Source: Plasmodium coatneyi (lineage: Eukaryota; Apicomplexa; Aconoidasida; Haemosporida; Plasmodiidae). Taken from it: a stretch of DNA of 64,000 nt. Below the pieces are notes generated by a model that was not told the origin of the DNA, made no database searches, and saw only the letters and a program-made list of their open reading frames with translations. The stretch covers positions 1,736,001 through 1,800,000 of the forward strand of contig NC_033563.1 in the NCBI RefSeq assembly GCF_001680005.1, written 5' to 3'. Within the stretch, counting starts at the first letter, position 1. Every line of letters starts with the position of its first letter. The translations under genes were made by a program, and so were the position numbers. Of the stretch, positions 49,413 to 61,500 are shown one piece after another.

Positions 49413-50024
49413 ATGTCGACCGTTGACGAGTTGAAGTTCATATGGAATTTCTTATTTTCGGATATAACGTCAGAAAAAAAAGAGGAAGAAATTGAAGAAG
49501 AAAAAAAATACGAAGAGAACATCATTTTGTTGAAAAAATTAATGAGAACGGAAAACATAAAGTTTGAACAAAAGTATAACGCTTCCAACATTTTGGAAAA
49601 ATTAAAAGAGGTGAAGGATGTTAAGTATGAAGATATTTTAAATCAATATGGAAACAATTTTTTAAATTTTTTAAAGCAATCTTTTGAAAATGTAGCAGAA
49701 GAAATTCAAATAAATGACAAAATCAAGTACAGGAGGAATGAGCTAATAAAACAGGATTTAAATAATAAGCTACAAAGTGTAAATGCTAACTACAATTTGG
49801 AGTACATTAATCTGAACAAATGCTTAGGAACGGAAGATTTTGAAAATCAACTCAATGTAAGCTTAAAATTTAACTCCCTAAAGGATATCTTAAGCAAATT
49901 GTTAGTAGAAATGAAGGAGTACGAAAATCAGTATAACAATTTAACAGAAATGGATAAATTTTTAGATGTTAAAATTTACGAACTTGAAAATTATTTGAAC
50001 AAGGCTGGGGAAGAGCATTCTTAA
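49413..50024 (+). CDS. coiled-coil protein, unknown function
   Basis: A single exon gives 203 residues beginning MSTVDELKFIWNFLFSDI. The ATG at 49413 has an A-rich context (AAACATG). An upstream in-frame ATG at 49344 would add 23 residues that look like leader sequence. Almost the whole protein is charged heptad-like sequence (EEIEEEKKYEENIILLKKL, LKEVKDVKYEDILNQYGN, KDILSKLLVEMKEYENQY), so it should form a long helix bundle or coiled coil. Size and character would suit a kinetochore, augmin-like or tethering subunit. I see no motif that decides this. There is no signal or membrane segment. Confidence 0.75.
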   Translation: MSTVDELKFIWNFLFSDITSEKKEEEIEEEKKYEENIILLKKLMRTENIKFEQKYNASNILEKLKEVKDVKYEDILNQYGNNFLNFLKQSFENVAEEIQINDKIKYRRNELIKQDLNNKLQSVNANYNLEYINLNKCLGTEDFENQLNVSLKFNSLKDILSKLLVEMKEYENQYNNLTEMDKFLDVKIYELENYLNKAGEEHS

Positions 50025-53000
50025 AAAGAAGCGATGTAGAAAGAAATGGGCCAGCACAACAACACACATGGTAGAAATAAAATACAATTGTAATACTTGT
50101 ACAATGGGAGGAGGCAAATGTGTACACATTTGAGGGACGAGTCGGGAGGAGTTATTTCTGTTTATTTACCTTTGCCCGTGAAAGCAGGCCACATTGTGCC
50201 CTAGTGCAGAAGAAATGGTTCCCAGGATGGTTAAAAGGGAAAATTCCTTATCCGATATATATAACACATGTTGAGGTTACCGAATGGATCATATAAAAAA
50301 TATTTTTTCCTTCCATCCGATTGGTGTTACCATTAGCATTATTTTTGAGAAAACGCACATGGGGTTACTGGAAAGTAATTTGATTTGTTATTTTGTTTCC
50401 TTGTATTATTCCCGTCACTTGGTTATGCTCTTATTATGACGCTGTTACGATGCCGTTATAATACCATTATTTGTTCTTTTTTTTGTGCTTATTAAGGAGC
50501 TACTTAATATTTAGAGCCAGTGGAGTGCGAATAATAAATCAACGAAACAGACTTCTACAATTTTTTTATGTGCAAATTTGTTTAGTTTTTTTTCTTTTTT
50601 TTTTTGTAAAATGATCACATTTTCGAAATGTTAAAAAGGGACGAAAATTGTTATCATAAGGGAAACATAGCATTTTTTTTTTTATTAACAATTTGGGATT
50701 TGTAAAAGGGAAAAAGTAAGCTAATATATTGGAGTCCTACAAATGATATTTTGTTGAGAAAAACGATATCAGTCCATATACGTATACACACAAGAAAATA
50801 AGCATGTGTAAATGAATACGTGCATATATGGGTCCGTTGCATACATTGTTACACTTCCCCATGGAACTCTTTAAAACGTGAGTGTACATTTATGCAAATT
50901 TGAAAAATGTCAAAACGTTTAAGTAGCGATTAAAAAGAAGTAACAGAATGGGATTGTTTGGTGGTCCTTCATGTGGCATTATGTATATGTGTATTTACTT
51001 GTATGTAGTACACTTTTATGAGGAACAGTTTGTGGCTACCCTATTCTATCGTACCTTTTTTAAACATATTGTTTGCTTTAAAAATGTAGAGGAAAGAAAT
51101 TTATTGAGACGTCTAACAAAGCATAGATTATATGAATATACGAATGTGTGGCGCATTGCGCGTTAGGGAAAAAATGCAACTCGAAATGTGGATTCACACC
51201 ATTTTTTATGATCTGCTGAGTGGAAAAATGAAGCAAAACGATACAGAACGAACGTAAAGGGAACAATAATTGGCTTTTTTTTTTTTTTTAATTTAGCTGT
51301 GAAGACGTGTAAACCTGTTTGTAGTTTGCATCCATAACTGAGTTTCCCCCCAAAAGGAAGAAATGAAAAAAAAAAAAAAAAAAAAAAAGAAATCACAGGG
51401 AGGAAGGTGTAAAATAATCGGAACACAATTACATTCTCTTCGTTATGCGCATATGTACATACATGACTTGCCCATACCACGCACGTGCTGATTTTTATAA
51501 GCAGAGTGACAATACAACGGAAGAAGAAATGTCAAGTGGTGGGTCGGTCACCCCTGTGTAATGCTACATTTGGGGGAGTTAAAGGAGTAAAAATTGGGCC
51601 ATTTGTGCATGGTCATTTTGATTTTCCGAAATGGAATTGCCTTTCGGCCGAGTGATAAATGGGGGGGTTAAGGGGCTCGAAAAAAAAAAAAAAAAAAAAA
51701 AAGAGCGAAATGAGTCAAGGGAAATATAAACATTCATATTATGTAGCGCATGCATAAATGTAGAAGCGTGCATATGATTGCATAGGGCATTTTTGTGACC
51801 ATCAGTTGGAAATAAGAAAGGAAAAAGAGGATTTTGCCTAGGAATGTCGAATTATTGTGCATATAATATATGCGTACATTTGTTACCCATATTAAGAGCA
51901 CCAAAAAAAAAAAAGGGGTACGTGAAGTATAAACTGCGGAACGTAGTCAGCACAAAAGTTTAACACCGGTTAAAGGTGGGAAAGCTGCGGCGGGGTAGGT
52001 GCGTCCAACATGCTATCACGGTGTGATTAATGGTTAATCAGCCAGGCAAATGAGAAGAGCCAAATTGGTAAAATTGCCTAAGCAAAGAAGTGTTAAAGCG
52101 GCAAAAAAATAACACCGCGTGCGAAAGCATAATTTACAGGGAGTACACGAGTTGGAAAGTTCATGTAAGCACGTCGACCCGTATGCATTTTGTGTACTTC
52201 CCGAAGAAACGCGAGAGGAGCATATAAGCCCAAATGGCATGCAAACGAAATAGATGTATGCATGATGAGTAGAGGATAAATTCATGTGCGAAATAAACTG
52301 AGCCATATATGCGTACACCTCCCGAAGAGGAATTATCTTATAGCAAAGGGGGATTTTGCCATTTCTTTTTATGCAGCACTTAGTTTTTAAGTAATTATAC
52401 CAGAATAGGGTGAAGAAAAAACTGCGCAAGGAAGATAGCTTTATTATTTTTTTTTTTTTTTATATATTATCATGCTATAACATTTTGCCCTTAGCATTTT
52501 TCACATTTTCTTCCCATTTGGAAGAAGCATATACGAACAGAAACAGAAGTCACATTTTTAATTCAGCTGCTAGTTTTGCAAGCTTCGTAATTTATTTTAT
52601 TTCCCCTCACTTTACACGTTCACGTTCGCGGTCACATTATTATCGCTATTTTTTTTTCATACATTGTTTAGCAATTTTTTGGCGATAACGTAAATTCGCC
52701 TTGTGGAAAAAATAAGAATTAAAAGAAGATAAGCGAAGAAGCAAAAATACGTACCGTACATTTTGTAGATTGTGCAAAAGTGTGAGAAAAAAAAAATCGC
52801 CGGAGGTTTCACCTATGTGTTTGTTATATGCGTAGCGTATTACATATGACAATATATGCTTGGTGAAAATAGAAGAGAATTCTTTTTTTTTTTTTTTTCA
52901 ACCCCATTTGGTTGTGTAGTATCCGCGGGAGGACGAGCAAAGGAACGTTTGCCCCATCGGGTGTGCCCGTCCACGTTTTACACGTTCCAGTGGGAAGTCA

Positions 53001-53207
53001 CATAAACGCAGCTGCACGTAGCTGTAGAATAGTTGTTGTGCTGGTCGAAGCTGAGATCGCATATATAGAATTTTATTTTTTTTCCCTCCCTGCCCTGCGG
53101 TAAAGCCAAACGCACTGAACGAGCAAACGAGAAAAGTATTATCACGGACAGATAGACGCTGGAGGAAAGGGCCAAATTGCAATCACCTGAACGAGTGAGT
53201 TTTTCCT
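50025..53207. other. long intergenic region, no gene seen
   Basis: Over 3 kb with only short ORFs of poor quality on both strands. It has many homopolymer runs: A runs at about 51367-51388 and 51680-51702, T runs at about 51276-51289, 52447-52460 and 52884-52899. It likely holds UTRs and the promoter of the RRM gene. A non-coding RNA could be present but I cannot see one. Confidence 0.4.
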
Positions 53208-55685
53208 ATGAAAGATAACAAGGAGGCTTACCACATGGAGGAAGGCAGGAGGTATGCATCTAGGAGTCGCGAAAAGATGAATGCAGGAGGGAGATACCAT
53301 CACAAGAATGAACATAACCATGGCGGTTATAGGAAGTCTTCCGTAGATAATTACCACAAAAGGAATGAAGCTTCCAATGTTGAGAGGGGTCGAAATTATT
53401 CGAGGGACAGGAGAGATTACCACCAGCATGTTCAACGTCAACACCATCGCGAAAATGGACATGACGCAAATAGGGGACACAGTCGAAGCCGCACACGCAG
53501 CCGTAGTCCATATCATCATAAGTTGGGAAGAGACAAATATTACAACAAATCGCCGAAAAGAAATCTTTCCAAAGAGAGAAACAGAAATGCTGCCATATAT
53601 GACGATCGAAACGGAGAGCGAAAGCGTGGTGATAAGTACAAGTACGAGAAGGAACGTGGCAGCAAATGGGACAGCAAGAACGGAGGCCACTACGAGCATG
53701 ACCGTTACGCGCATGAGCGTTATCCCCATGATCGTCCACAGTATGATCGACCACCGTATGAACGTCCCCCGTATGATCGCCCTCCGTATGAACGTCCCCC
53801 GTATGACCGTCCACCATATGATCGTCACCAACATGAACGTTATCCACATGATCGACCACAGTATGATCGTCCTCCTCATCAACACCATCCAGGTGGGCCA
53901 TACAACAGCCACACGTATGAGTATCGAGAAGGGCGCGATGAACGAATGAATATGAGGAGATATTCCCCAGGTGGAGACAGACAAAGATACATGTACGAAA
54001 ATGAATCGAACCGAATGGGCCACAATATCGGAATGATGAGAAGAGAACGACCAAGAGAGATGAGGAATTATTTTTACAAAAAAGCAGACCCATGTAAAAT
54101 TTTCGTAGGAAATATATCCCCAGAAGCGAGAGAAGAAGACGTAAGGAGGAAATTTTTAAAGTATGGTGATATAGTAAACATGCAGTGGAAAACAAGATTT
54201 GCATTTATAGAGTATGAAAAAACATCCAACGCAGAGATTGCCATAAAGGAAGAAAATGGACAATTATTTTTTGGAGAAGAGTTGAATGTACAACCACATC
54301 ATGCAGGTAACTATTTTAACAACCGAAGTGACGGTCGTAATTTTTATCCCCCCATATATAGAAGGAACTATTCCCCCAATGGAAATGAAATCAGAGAGAA
54401 GAAAAATGCCTTAAGAATTGTAATAAAAAATGTGGACGAAAAAGCTAGCTGGCAGGATTTGAAAGACTTCGGAAGGGATATAGGATTTGTCAATTATGCG
54501 AACGTTGTTCAGAACGATAAGAAGGAAAGGTTTGGCATTATAGAGTACTGCAATTACGAGAACGTAAAAAAAGCAGTGGAAGTGTTAGACGGTCGTAAGT
54601 TTAATGGTATTACCGTGGAGGTCATGAAATTTGCTGATTCGCCACTCAACATGAAGTTCAGGGGTGACGGTGAAGATAGGCGGGACGGTAATTCTCATCA
54701 CCACTATTCTGGTGATAAGGACAGGTCGTACCATCGGGAAGGGTATGATGCGGAGAAGGGGGACTACAGGAGGGAGCGTTTTTATGAACGATCCCATGAC
54801 AGACATGATGACAGGGATGACAGGCGTGACAGACAGGATGACCGCAATGAGAGGAACAAATTTGGAAGAGACGAAAAGGAGGACGGGCAACATGATAAGT
54901 TGGACAGAGACCACCGAAGGGGAAGCATCAACAGCGATAGGAGAAGGGGCAGCTCACAAGATAAAGGAGGAGCCGATGGGGTAGACGCAAGAAATAAGGA
55001 TGACAGAGAAGATGGTAACGATTTGGACAGGCAAAGTCAGTTAAGTGGAAGAAGAGGAAACAGCAAAGATAAGGAGGAGAATTTCGGTGAGGGGGATAGG
55101 TTGTCCAGGAAAAGCGGTAGTAGTGCCCGCAGCGGCAGCATCAGGAAGGACAAATATAGAAGCGGAGGAGCGGGCAGCACGGACGGCACTAAACAAACAA
55201 GGAACAACAGAAATGACAGAAGCGAAAGTGCAGATCATCTAGCGGATGACCAGCGAAGTTCTGTGAAAGGAAAAGACAAGGAGGATGACTACTCTGTGGA
55301 TAAGGAAAGAGAGGAGGCAATTAAAAACGACAGAGAGCTAAGCACACGGGGGGACGATGAAGATGAAAATATGTACCGTAGCGATGAGGAAGGAAGTGTT
55401 CTGGGTTCTACGAATGTGAGAGATAAGATCGAACAGAATGCAGATGGTGAGGGAGACCGTTATAATGGAAGCCGAAGCAGGAGCAGAAGTGTGAGCGTGA
55501 AGGCAAAGCAGCAGACGCGTAAGAGAAACACGAAAGGAAGACGAAAGGGAAGAAGGGCATCCGAAGATTCTTCCTCCAGGAGAGACCTACAGGATAGTTA
55601 TTACAACGACAGTACGAACGACAAATGGGCAGCTTCGAAGAAGGTGTGTGTGGACAAGGCAAATTCGACTGAGAGTGGTTCGTAG
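53208..55685 (+). CDS. SR-like RNA-binding protein with two RRM domains
   Basis: A single exon gives 825 residues. The N-terminal third is Arg/His/Asp/Tyr-rich, with an SR patch (SRSRTRSRSPYHH, about residues 87-100). It also has a tandem Y-[DE]-R-P-P repeat at about 176-225. RRM1 is at about 296-366 (CKIFVGNISPEAREEDVRRK, RFAFIEYE). RRM2 is at about 400-475 (LRIVIKNVDEKASWQDLKDF, FGIIEYCNYENVKKAVEVLD). The C-terminal half is Arg/Asp/Ser-rich with RSRSRSVSVK near the end. The order (RS, RRM, RRM, long RD/RS tail) is that of splicing or mRNA-export SR proteins of the SRSF1/4 and Npl3/Gbp2 kind; RRM2 lacks the SWQDLKD(Y/H/F) variant only in its last position (SWQDLKDF), close to SR protein pseudo-RRMs. 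Role in nuclear pre-mRNA splicing is inferred. Confidence 0.88.
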   Translation: MKDNKEAYHMEEGRRYASRSREKMNAGGRYHHKNEHNHGGYRKSSVDNYHKRNEASNVERGRNYSRDRRDYHQHVQRQHHRENGHDANRGHSRSRTRSRSPYHHKLGRDKYYNKSPKRNLSKERNRNAAIYDDRNGERKRGDKYKYEKERGSKWDSKNGGHYEHDRYAHERYPHDRPQYDRPPYERPPYDRPPYERPPYDRPPYDRHQHERYPHDRPQYDRPPHQHHPGGPYNSHTYEYREGRDERMNMRRYSPGGDRQRYMYENESNRMGHNIGMMRRERPREMRNYFYKKADPCKIFVGNISPEAREEDVRRKFLKYGDIVNMQWKTRFAFIEYEKTSNAEIAIKEENGQLFFGEELNVQPHHAGNYFNNRSDGRNFYPPIYRRNYSPNGNEIREKKNALRIVIKNVDEKASWQDLKDFGRDIGFVNYANVVQNDKKERFGIIEYCNYENVKKAVEVLDGRKFNGITVEVMKFADSPLNMKFRGDGEDRRDGNSHHHYSGDKDRSYHREGYDAEKGDYRRERFYERSHDRHDDRDDRRDRQDDRNERNKFGRDEKEDGQHDKLDRDHRRGSINSDRRRGSSQDKGGADGVDARNKDDREDGNDLDRQSQLSGRRGNSKDKEENFGEGDRLSRKSGSSARSGSIRKDKYRSGGAGSTDGTKQTRNNRNDRSESADHLADDQRSSVKGKDKEDDYSVDKEREEAIKNDRELSTRGDDEDENMYRSDEEGSVLGSTNVRDKIEQNADGEGDRYNGSRSRSRSVSVKAKQQTRKRNTKGRRKGRRASEDSSSRRDLQDSYYNDSTNDKWAASKKVCVDKANSTESGS
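53733..53872 (+). repeat. 15 bp tandem repeat coding Tyr-Asp/Glu-Arg-Pro-Pro
   Basis: Nine or so in-frame copies of a TATGA(T/A)CGTCC(C/A)CCG-like 15-mer code the YDRPP/YERPP pentad within the RNA-binding protein, flanked by related H-E/D-R-Y-P-H-D-R units. The antisense strand is also open here because of the repeat. Confidence 0.85.
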
Positions 55686-57535
55686 GGGAGGATAATAAGG
55701 GATATGCTCCTCGTGCGTTACAACATTTTTTCTTTTCAAATGAGCTTCGTGTCATTCTGCTCTGTTAAAATGCAGCCGTAGGGGATTCATCACCCCATCA
55801 CCTGCTTTTTTTTTTTTTTTTTTCCTTCATGTGGATTCCACCCAACATATCCCATCCATATGCGCTGCATACAATGAGCAATTATTTTCATTACATCAAT
55901 GTGGGAATTTTTTCTCAACAAAAATAATTAAATAATTTATGCATAAATGTATGTGTACGTACCATTTTAGGGGTTCCTTCATGAGGTGAATTGTTGTCCC
56001 TTTTTTTGAAGGGCGTGCCAGATTTTTAAAACCCCAAACACGCATGCTTATCTCGTGTGCATTAATAATGGACTTTGCCAACGGTACACACGATCGACTT
56101 TTTTTAATCCTTCAATGGCTAATTTTTTCGAAGGGCTGAATACGATCCATTTAGGAGGGAGTGTTACATGCATGTAAATTGGAGCACCGATTGTTGCATG
56201 CGGTTATGAGGGAGGTGCAAAGGGAAAGAGAAAATGTGATAGCGTTGGGCCATTACAGGCGTCGTCACGGCGGGCATGTCAGGGGAAAATGCGTTAACCG
56301 TGTTGCTTGTGGTGTTGTAAGCCGCTTTCCGTGACGGCACACAGATAGGGAGTATAAAACTCTGCTCTGTGAAGTTCCTTTTTGTGTGAACATGTTATAA
56401 CCTTATAGGTTGTTGTAGATGGGGAGTTGTTCCTTCCATTTGCGTGGATGACCATAGAAGAGGAGATTTTTCGTGTAAAGCTAAAAGTGAGAATCACGGG
56501 CCACGTGCGGGAGAGGCGCGTGGCATATAAGTGCATGGCTATGTGCTTCACCGCTGAAGGGGATTGCGTCTTGCCTTCTTTTTTTTTTTTTTTTTTTTTT
56601 TTGCTGCTTAATTGCTCAGTCGGTTTGACGGTGTAACGCATGAGTGCGACTGACAGAAGAAGCGGTAACACTGTGGGGACAGCTTCCTTCAAAACAAGGC
56701 AACAAACTGTGGCGCTGTACTTTTTGTGCATATCTACGTGGTGTAACTGGCATAGCTAAAAAAAAAAGGCAATTGTGAAAATTGTTCATTAAAATTGTAC
56801 GCCAAAAGGTACGCCCTCCAATGTACGCTTCTATTTGTACGTTAAAAATATCTACCGAATTGACAACCGCGTTAGCCCCAATCAGTGAACCCATCCTCTG
56901 GGAACTGAACGAAAGACCTTCCCCCACGTCCTACGTAAGCATAGCATATCATATAACATAACAAAAGAAAAAACAACATCCCTCTGCCCCCCCCAAAAAG
57001 GCGACTGTTCCATACAACTTTGTGCCAACATATAGCCAACTTTCACCTTTGTTCATGCTAGCACGTGAGTTGCGCCCCATCCACCTATGTTGAACATATG
57101 ACATATGAATGAACATAGCCGAATGTATGACGTGTTGGTAAAACATTCATAAAAAAGCGAACGAACAGGAAAAGTGAAAACAAGCTGCTTTATCCGCATG
57201 CATATCCTGTTGGAAAAAAAAAAATAAATTGCGCTCGCACGTAATACGGCTATATACCACGTTCGTTCTTTTCCTGCATTTGTAACTTTCTTCCGTCCCT
57301 TGTTTCTTTTTTCTGTCCCCATTTTGTGCTTTACGCAGCCATTTTTTTTTTTTTTTTTTTTTTTCAATAGAGAAAAAACAATCGCATGAATATATTACGT
57401 GAACATGTTTGCAGTACAATATGTCAATGTAGAAACATTTTGTAATGTTATGTTTTGCTCATTTTGTTATTTTTTAAGATAGCAGAGAAAAACACGCATG
57501 TTGAACTGATTTATGCTTCACTTGGTTTTGCTGCA

Positions 57536-57600
57536 TTTCATTTTGGTTCATTTGGGTTCATTTTGCTTCATTGTTACTCATTGTTACTCATTTTTACTCA
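57536..57600. repeat. imperfect TTCATTTTG/TTACTCATTG tandem repeat
   Basis: Several 9-10 bp units (TTCATTTTGG, TTCATTTGGG, TTACTCATTG) follow each other upstream of the RING gene. Confidence 0.6.
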
Positions 57601-57942
57601 TACGTGAGAAATAGTTAATCACCCATACAGCGGGTTTTTCACGCTGCTGCCGAGTTTGACACGTATATGTAATGACTCCTTCGTTCCCTCCCCCCCCTTC
57701 AGTTCTCACCCGAACGTATATGCGCCGCATATTTTATGAATACGTTTAGACTTTTATAAAAGCATCATCTGTATTTTCATTTGAGCGTGCTTACGCATTA
57801 CGCGGGCGTGTATGTAAGTACGTTTGTGTATGATGCGTTTATGCATATAAGGGCGTACGGATTTGCCTGCACGAATCGTTTGCGTGTCCACAGGGTCATA
57901 CTGACTGCGGACGTGGGGGCGCACGGATATACGGACGTAGGG

Positions 57943-57980
57943 ACTTGCAAACTTGCAAACTTGCAAACTTGCAAACTTGC
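57943..57980. repeat. 8 bp tandem repeat (ACTTGCAA)n
   Basis: Almost five perfect copies of ACTTGCAA in a row, a clean microsatellite in otherwise unrepetitive intergenic DNA. Confidence 0.95.
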
Positions 57981-58586
57981 GGCGAAACGGACATACGGTG
58001 ATACATCCACACGCGTGCACGTATATCCACCTGCGAATTGTAAATAAGACCCCAGCGGTACAACCCCCTCCCCGTACTTCCCTCACCCTTTTTTTTTGTT
58101 TCATCTAATTTTTTTTGAATTAACAAAATTTTGGAACGTGTACTTCCACGGCAAGGGAAGAATTAAATTGTCCATGTGTTCATTCCCGCGCGGTTAACCG
58201 TATAGCTATTTTTTTTTTTTTTTTTTTTTTTATACAAGCGGAAGGCGGGAAATGAGAATGCCCGTGTGTACATTTCTGCGTATATACATACACATGTGTT
58301 TATATACGTAAAGGACTTTACACATGTGAGGAACACATTTTTTCCCACGCAACGTAAACACAGCAGTTGAATTTATCCCCCTGGGAGAAGTGTTTAAAGG
58401 AAAAGCAAAAATTATATTTGTGTGTCATTTGAGTCAAGTCTTTTTTTTTTTTTTTTTTCTGCCACGTGGTTCATCATCAGTCCAAATTTGTCGCATGTTT
58501 TTTTTTTTTTTTTTTTTTTTTTTTGTCCAACGTGTGAAGAAGCTTCCATTTGTTACACAAATTAAAGGAAAAACATTGACATTATT

Positions 58587-61500
58587 ATGAATCAGGTTGA
58601 TGATTATGAGTACTTTTGTCATAGTTGTGAAGATGTGAAACGAACTAGCGATATCGAAATTATATACGATGGGGAGATAAAATGTAAAAGCTGCAATCAC
58701 GTGGGCTTTGTGGAGAAAATTGACGAAGATGACCCCCTCAGTTTTCATTCGATTCATTCCGGTAGGGACAGACGGAATGCGAACGAAGAAGGTGGTGCTG
58801 CTGGGAACGATTATGCAAACAGTTTGAATAGTCCCTACGGGAATGATGGTGGTGGTGGGAGAGGCTCCACCACGCAGGGCAATGGGGACAACCGTGGCAG
58901 CAATAGACAGGGCAACCGAAGTAATAATAGCGCCTTCTTCGGAACGAGTGAAAACTTTTTTAACGATTTGTTGATGTTCAGAAATGTGTACCAGCAGATG
59001 TTTAACACAAATTTCAGACCAACCGATACGGACTTCCATTTTACCGCCAATTTTGGTGCCCCTATGGCCGAGGGGGGAATGCCCGATAGTGCACCTCGGA
59101 ATGACACCCAGGGTAGGGTCTTCTTCGGAAGGAACTACATATACAACAATGGCGGTGCTGACAGTGGAAGCGGCGTTGGGGGGTTGGGCGGATTTAGCGG
59201 GTTTACCGAAGTTGGCGGTACGGGGGGCGTCGGCCCGGTCAGTGACAGCGGGGGGAACGCCACCAGCGTGAATGCCAACGGCGGCACTAGTAGGAATCCC
59301 AGGAGTCCAAGAATTATCACCAGAGCCATTGACATCACCAACATCCCCCTGAATTCTCCAATCAGATTAAACTTCCACGACCTAATAGACAACATTCTAA
59401 CCAACTCCTTCGATAACATTTCTCTAGACCAAGTGTTAACAATTATTATGGAGAGTGACCCATCTAGGAATGGCCCCCCACCAGCATCTGAAGCAATTAT
59501 AAAAAATTTAAAAGTGGAAGTTTTAACAAAAGAAAGAGCAGAGGAGTTAGAATCCTGTGCCATATGTAGGGAAGAATATAAAGAAAACGATGAGGTACAT
59601 AGGATAACGGATAATGAGCGTTGTCGGCATGTTTTTCATTGTTCATGTATTATCCCATGGTTGAAGGAAAGGAATTCTTGTCCCACTTGCCGTTTTGAGC
59701 TTCCCACGGATGATCAGGAATACAACTCCAAGAGGGAGGAACTACGGGAAAGAATAAATTCCGAAATTTCTCGTAACAATACGTTTAGCAATTCTAATGG
59801 TGTAAATGGGGAGAGTACATCTGTGGGTAATAGTGGGGTTGGCGGTGATGAGGTCGATGACGTCGGTGGGGGTAGTAATGAGGGTGCACAGGGAAACAAC
59901 GACAGTGCACCCGAGAAGGAGGAGTCTCCTGAAGGTGATGTAGCCTCGTCGGCAAATGGCACCACTACACAGCGAAATGCAACTGCAGGGCAAGTGAGTA
60001 ATCCTACAACACAGCAGACAAGTGGCCCTGACGCTGTTACTGGCTCTGTTGCTGGTGCAGAGGAAGGCGGTGGGAGTAGGTACATTCCCTTCACTGAAGA
60101 ATACGACATCAACCTGGTTGAAGGGTTTGCATCTGCACAGACGCAGAGCATTATACAAAATATTTTTAATACGTTTATACTTGGAAGTAGCGACGCGAAT
60201 AGAGTAGGTGGATTTATCTCTGCTCCGCAAGTATTTTCCAGAAGCAGCAACAGAAATTCTGATAACCGGAATGTGCATGAGTGGGGTGAAGGGAGGGCAG
60301 GAGAAGGTCCTGTGGAGGGACCCACTGGAGAGGGAAGCGCGTCAAACACGAACGACGCAAACAGTAAGGAAGTGAACCCTGCTCAGGAGGGAAACAACAC
60401 CGCTAATAGTAATAACAATTCGAGTGGAAACATAAGCGGTGGCAGCACAAACCAGAACCGTACAGGACGAATTGGCACGAACCCATTACGTGTAAGGAGC
60501 AGGGTGTACGAACCCGTATCTAGCGCACCTAACGTAATAGATAACACATTCGACCCGGTTAGGATGTTTAGTGTTAGTAACAGTTTGAATGGTGGCCAAG
60601 GGGGTGGCAGAGACAACATGGGAGATCCACCATTGGGGGTGATAAGTTCGATGAGGATTACCAGGACGACTGAGTGTGAGCCTACGGCCGGTGCCGACCC
60701 GACGAACCCATTCGATCTGACAGTCGACGAATTTGAAACCTCTGCTTTTATGAACGCTGCAAGTGCATATATGACGAACGGGGCAAATAATTCCCACCGG
60801 CAGGAAGGACGATTTGTCGATGGCGTATTCAGGGAAGGCGAATTCAATGATGAAGGCCTGGATCCATGGGGTCCCTTTTGTGAAAGTGTGTCTAGAAACA
60901 TGGAAGAGAGTTGCAATGTGAACAAGGAGGAGGGACCTTCCACGAACACCACTCATGTGAATGACGCTAGTCCGACGAATGGTGTCACCTCTAATGATAA
61001 GCAGAAGGAGGATCCCAAGAGAGATGCCACGCCTGCGGATTCGTGTGCAAAAAGTGATGATTGTTCTGCTAGCCCCAGCGCAAAGAGCAGCAGTATCAGT
61101 AACTCCAGGGATAAGCAAAGCGGAAGCGGTAGCGGTAGCAGTACATCGAAGAAAAACGAAAAGAGAATTTACGAAAAAGTCAGCTCAGGGTATAGTAATG
61201 GAAGCAACAGTAACAACAGCTCGGGGAAATGCAAGGACAGTGACGTCGAAAAGGAAAACATGAGGAAGAAGTCGAAGAGCAGCCAGCATGTGGATGATAG
61301 TAGCAATTTAAGCTTTTGTAACGGTGTTGAGGAAGGCAGTGGTGAAGGTGCGCCCAGCTCGCTTACATCGGTGGAAGCGGCAGCAGCAGAGGTAGCGGAA
61401 GAGGTAGCAGAAGATGTAGCAGCAGACGTAGCAGAAGAAGTATCCGACGCCAGGAATACTCAGAAGAAACAAAGCACAGTGAAAAAGTACCTGTTCGATA

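Larger units (their letters stand above)
55686..58586. other. long intergenic region, no gene seen
   Basis: About 2.9 kb without a supported gene. It holds T runs (about 55807-55823, 56577-56602, 57342-57364, 58208-58231, 58441-58459, 58498-58524) and two small tandem repeats listed separately. It likely includes the promoter and 5' UTR of the RING gene. Confidence 0.4.

Noticed and set aside
53142..54204. Long minus-strand ORFs opposite the RRM gene
   Set aside because: Open only because of the Arg/Pro/Tyr repeat on the plus strand; valine/isoleucine-rich with no family.
59135..61118. Several minus-strand ORFs opposite the RING gene
   Set aside because: Shadows of the Gly/Asn/Ser low-complexity coding sequence.
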